From Bacillota bacterium (GTDB lineage Bacteria; Bacillota; Clostridia; Peptostreptococcales; Anaerovoracaceae): a DNA stretch of 8,314 nucleotides. Both the position numbers and the translations under genes were made by a program. How positions within the stretch are numbered: position 1 is the stretch's first letter; the number at the start of each line of letters is the position of its first letter. Below, piece by piece: positions 6,206 through 8,314 of this stretch. The stretch is from positions 1 through 8,314 of the forward strand of contig JAQXSU010000170.1 in the NCBI GenBank assembly GCA_029219125.1, in the 5' to 3' direction. The notes under the pieces were generated by a model. That model was not told where the DNA came from. It saw only the letters and a list, made by a program, of their open reading frames with translations, and searched no databases.

Positions 6206-7471
6206 TCACGCCCCCAGCATGTAGTACACCGTGAGGGCATAGATTTTGATGGCATTGATGAAATCGTCCAGCGGCACGCACTCGTCCACTGTCCCCAGCA
6301 GCCGGTGATCCCCCGGCCCGAACACCGGCATCGGAATTCCTGTCTGTGCCACCACATGAGACGCATCCGTTCCGCCCTCGCTTCCGGTCAGAGCAAGTTC
6401 TTTGCCCGTTACCAGTTTCAGCGCCCGGGCCACTGCAGCCGCCACCGGCGTATCCATCGGCACCTCCACCGGCGGCCGGAACCCGTCCCACGGCCGGATC
6501 TCTGCCCGGAACCGTTCATCCTCCGCATGCAGCGTCTCAAAAATCTCTTCGTAATCCTTCATGCAGTCTTCCAGCGTTTCCCCCGGATGCAGCCGCCGCG
6601 TCACCGTCATCTTCACCCGCTCCGGCACCAGATTGGACGCTTCGCCGCCCTGAATCATGGCAACCTGCACGCTCCGCGGCTCCAGAAGCGGATGCGACCA
6701 CGCCGGATCCGAAGCAATGTCCGCATTGAGCTGCTGTATCGACTGAATGAATTTTGCCGATTGATCGATGGCGCTGACCCCCAGATACGGCCGGGCATTG
6801 AACGCACCCTTGCCGATCACCGTCACATCCGCCCGCATCACGCCCTTGGTGGCCATATTCATTTCCTCCAGATTGGTCGGCTCGCAGTTGATGCCGAAAT
6901 CCTCCGGATGCTCCTTTCGGATGACCCCCTCCTTCAGCAAGTACAAAATGCCCTGATCCCCGCAGACCAGCTCGTCACAGACCCCCGTGAAAACCACCCG
7001 GCCCCGGATCGGCAGCTGCAGCCTCTCCATCACCAGCCCCGCAAAAAACGAGCTGAACGTTCCGCTCTTCATATCCACGGTCCCCCGCCCGTACAGCTTT
7101 CCGTCCTCGATATCCCCGGCGAACGGCTTATGTGGCCAAAGATTTTCCTCCTGCGGCGGCAGCACGTCCAGATGCCCGTTGAAAGTGCAGGTCGGGCCGT
7201 CCTCGATGCCTTTGTAGACCGCCACCACATTGGGGCGATCCGGCGCCGGCCCGATGATGCGCACGTCCTTCATGCCCCGCTCTTTCAGACCCTCTGCCAG
7301 CAGCTGCGCCACTTCCTGCTCCTGCTTCGTAAAGCTTTTTGTCATCACCAGCTTCCTGAAGAACTGAACAAAATCCTCACGCCCGGCTTCTACTTCTTCG
7401 ATAATTCGTTTTTCGGTTTGCGTCATGTTTTCCTGGTTCAAAAATTTCTGGTTCGCTGTATCCTGATTCAT
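6206..7471 (-). CDS. M20-family metallopeptidase/deacylase-like protein with altered metal site
   Basis: 421 residues, typical of ArgE/DapE/CPG2-like proteins, which hydrolyse amide bonds using two zinc ions in the cytoplasm. Conserved parts: NGHLDVLPP at 98-106 (zinc His100, Asp102), GRGTVDMKSG at 128-137 (bridging Asp133), CDEL at 165-168 (Glu167 as general base), CEPT at 196-199 (Glu197 as zinc ligand), and GSEGGTDASH at 363-372. Three normally conserved residues look replaced: the second Glu of the DEE motif is Leu168, the lid-domain His in the GK-x-A-H motif is Phe224, and the His before the final acidic motif is Gly393 (GPGDHRLLGTVDE). The lid/dimerisation domain spans about 205-320. 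The start at 7471 is chosen for a GGAGG site 5 bases upstream; an upstream ATG at 7531 adds only repeat-encoded residues. The gene has its own promoter and appears monocistronic. Substrate unknown; it may be mono-zinc or inactive. Confidence 0.92.
   Translation of the reverse strand: MNQDTANQKFLNQENMTQTEKRIIEEVEAGREDFVQFFRKLVMTKSFTKQEQEVAQLLAEGLKERGMKDVRIIGPAPDRPNVVAVYKGIEDGPTCTFNGHLDVLPPQEENLWPHKPFAGDIEDGKLYGRGTVDMKSGTFSSFFAGLVMERLQLPIRGRVVFTGVCDELVCGDQGILYLLKEGVIRKEHPEDFGINCEPTNLEEMNMATKGVMRADVTVIGKGAFNARPYLGVSAIDQSAKFIQSIQQLNADIASDPAWSHPLLEPRSVQVAMIQGGEASNLVPERVKMTVTRRLHPGETLEDCMKDYEEIFETLHAEDERFRAEIRPWDGFRPPVEVPMDTPVAAAVARALKLVTGKELALTGSEGGTDASHVVAQTGIPMPVFGPGDHRLLGTVDECVPLDDFINAIKIYALTVYYMLGA
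7424..7468 (-). repeat. 15-bp degenerate repeat encoding NQxxx pentads
   Basis: Residues 2-16 of the M20 protein read NQDTA, NQKFL, NQENM, followed by TQTEK. Each pentad starts with AAY-CAG on the coding strand. The repeat precedes the first conserved helix, so it is a poorly constrained N-terminal tail. The third pentad contains an alternative ATG, but that one has a weaker ribosome binding site. Confidence 0.7.
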
Positions 7472-7482
7472 TGTGTCCTCCG

Positions 7483-7561
7483 TCTCCTGCCCGCGTGCCG
7501 CAGATTGTTGCCTTCCCGCGGGCCGTTGCACTCCTGCGGGTCGCTGCCTGTCCGCGAGCCG
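7483..7561 (-). repeat. 18-bp GC-rich tandem repeat in the M20 leader
   Basis: Units at 7508-7525, 7526-7543 and 7544-7561. A fourth diverged copy at 7483-7500 is separated by 7 extra bases. Each unit carries a CGCGGGCCG- or CGCGAGCCG-like end. The array lies between the promoter and the ribosome binding site and would form most of the untranslated leader. The GC-rich, partly self-complementary cores could fold in the messenger. Confidence 0.85.
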
Positions 7562-7578
7562 CTTTTTTCCCTACTATC

Positions 7579-7607
7579 AATATAGCCAACCGGAAAAAAG
7601 CTGTCAA
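7579..7607 (-). promoter_or_regulatory. Strong sigma-70/A-type promoter of the M20 gene
   Basis: Minus strand: perfect -35 TTGACA (7607-7602), 17-bp spacer, and -10 TATATT (7584-7579, 5 of 6). The expected start near 7572 gives a leader of about 100 bases to the ATG at 7471. It lies in the gap after the small helical gene, so the M20 gene can be transcribed independently. Confidence 0.88.
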
Positions 7608-7665
7608 GACGAAATCACAGGGGTTTCATGTGGGCCAAGGTTGAGAGCCCATTCTGTCGCCGCTC

Positions 7666-8115
7666 CTACAAAAACGGCCGCAGCTCTTCCACCAGCTGCT
7701 CTTCCATGGCTGCCAGCCGGCCGGCAATCTCCCTGGCATCCTCATCCGCCATCGAATACTGATTCATATATTTCCTTAAAGACTTGGCGCCCATGTTAGC
7801 GCCGTCCGTCATCAGATCCGCAATGGTGCGATCCGATCCATCCACAGACAGCTTGCCGTTGGTCTTCAGCCAGGACATGGCCTGCGCCATGAGTCCCGGA
7901 TTTTTCCCCTCATCCCCGAACCGTTCCAGTGCCGCTTCCACTTCCTTGCCCAGACGCTCATGGCGATGCATGCATTCCTGCAGCATCTGCTTCAGCTTTC
8001 TGTCTTCCGTGGAAGACAGCACCTCCCGGATCGAGGATGTTCCCATTTTGATTCCCGCATCACACTCCCGCAGCAGGTGAATCGTATCTTCCCTGTTCGT
8101 TTGTCCACTTCCCAT
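7666..8115 (-). CDS. Small all-helical protein, possibly ferritin-like; function unknown
   Basis: 149 residues. The start at 8115 is preferred because GGAGG lies 9 bases upstream; a 29-residue upstream extension is partly repeat-encoded. The sequence is charged and strongly helical, with likely helices at about 8-33, 36-67, 74-86, 95-122 and 124-145, which suggests a four-helix bundle of the kind seen in ferritin-like proteins of unknown function. One EXXH motif is visible (Glu47-Cys-Met-His50, followed by His52 and Glu53), but the matching second EXXH expected for a di-iron site is not seen; Asp100 and Asp104 lie where it might be. Cysteines at 18 and 48. No signal peptide or membrane segment. 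The gene lies upstream of the M20 gene on the same strand, with a 194-base gap holding a separate promoter, so a functional link is not implied. I am confident in the gene, not in the family. Confidence 0.8.
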   Translation of the reverse strand: MGSGQTNREDTIHLLRECDAGIKMGTSSIREVLSSTEDRKLKQMLQECMHRHERLGKEVEAALERFGDEGKNPGLMAQAMSWLKTNGKLSVDGSDRTIADLMTDGANMGAKSLRKYMNQYSMADEDAREIAGRLAAMEEQLVEELRPFL

Positions 8116-8163
8116 TTTTCTGACCTCCAGATATTTCCTGACTCCGCCGGGCGCTGCACCCGG

Positions 8164-8195
8164 CATGCGCCGAATCCACCATGCGCTGAATCCGG
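8164..8195 (-). repeat. 16-bp tandem duplication upstream of the small helical gene
   Basis: CATGCGCCGAATCCAC (8164-8179) is followed directly by CATGCGCTGAATCCGG (8180-8195), differing at three positions. It lies 49-80 bases upstream of the chosen ATG, in the likely leader of the small helical gene. Confidence 0.85.
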
Positions 8196-8199
8196 CGAC

Positions 8200-8220
8200 C
8201 ATACTTCTGGAATCAGTATG
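8200..8220. promoter_or_regulatory. Inverted repeat, possible operator
   Basis: CATACT (8200-8205) and AGTATG (8215-8220) are perfect inverted arms around a 9-base spacer, about 85-105 bases upstream of the small helical gene. It could be a protein binding site or a leader hairpin. Further upstream a TAGAAT on the minus strand (8300-8295) resembles a -10 box, but its -35 would fall outside the window. Confidence 0.35.
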
Positions 8221-8314
8221 CCCGGCTACGTAGGAAAATATGAGCGCAAACTGTCACCTTGCTGCGGGCCATGAAGCCACGCTTCGGTTAGTCTATTCTA
8301 ATGCAACAATATCT

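Noticed and set aside
7472..7531. Earlier ATG (7531) for the M20 protein
   Set aside because: The extra 20 residues are encoded by the 18-bp leader repeats, and the ATG at 7471 has a much better ribosome binding site.
6305..7585. 426-codon plus-strand open frame
   Set aside because: Antisense to the M20 gene and crossing its promoter; His/Arg/Pro-rich composition and no domain signature.
7631..7651. Hairpin TGGGC/GCCCA after the small helical gene as a terminator
   Set aside because: Only 5-bp arms with an 11-base loop and no T-run downstream on the transcribed strand.

Overview
This window carries seven genes, all on the minus strand, so transcription runs from high to low coordinates. The sequence is GC-rich. 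Most genes have strong AGGAGG or GGAGG ribosome binding sites and the two best promoters are sigma-A/70-like. Together with the protein families present, this suggests a Bacillota (Clostridia-type) anaerobe; that placement is an inference, since no taxonomic marker gene is present.

Region 1 (5844 to 1) is a five-gene operon: a GtrA-like membrane protein, a TetR-family repressor, a class III (HemL-like) aminotransferase, an FGGY carbohydrate kinase and a class II aldolase cut off by the window edge. The first junctions are tight (4-base ATGA overlap, then a 17-base overlap). The last two are gaps of 61 and 120 bases. A good promoter (TTGACG, 17-bp spacer, GATAAT) lies about 130 bp upstream of the first gene. 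Two copies of a 14-bp palindrome follow its -10 box directly and are good candidates for the operator of the operon's own TetR protein. The enzyme set suggests inducible breakdown of an amino-sugar, amino-polyol or related compound: transamination, phosphorylation, then aldol cleavage. The substrate cannot be read from sequence.

Region 2 (5687 to 6205) is a 519-bp non-coding stretch with the operon promoter and operators, an AT-rich middle, and, just after the stop codon of the next gene, a tandem array of four GGGG runs on the sense strand that fits the canonical G-quadruplex pattern.

Region 3 (6206 to 7607) is an M20-family metallohydrolase with its own strong promoter (TTGACA, 17 bp, TATATT). 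By motif alignment it lacks two ligands of one zinc site and the conserved lid histidine.

Region 4 (7666 to 8314) is a small, predicted all-helical protein of unknown function, possibly ferritin-like, and its upstream region.

A theme across the window is short degenerate tandem repeats of unrelated sequence and unit length (11, 15, 16, 18, 21 and 45 bp) at gene ends, linkers and intergenic gaps, while the enzyme cores appear free of them. This looks like repeated local micro-duplication in unconstrained DNA.
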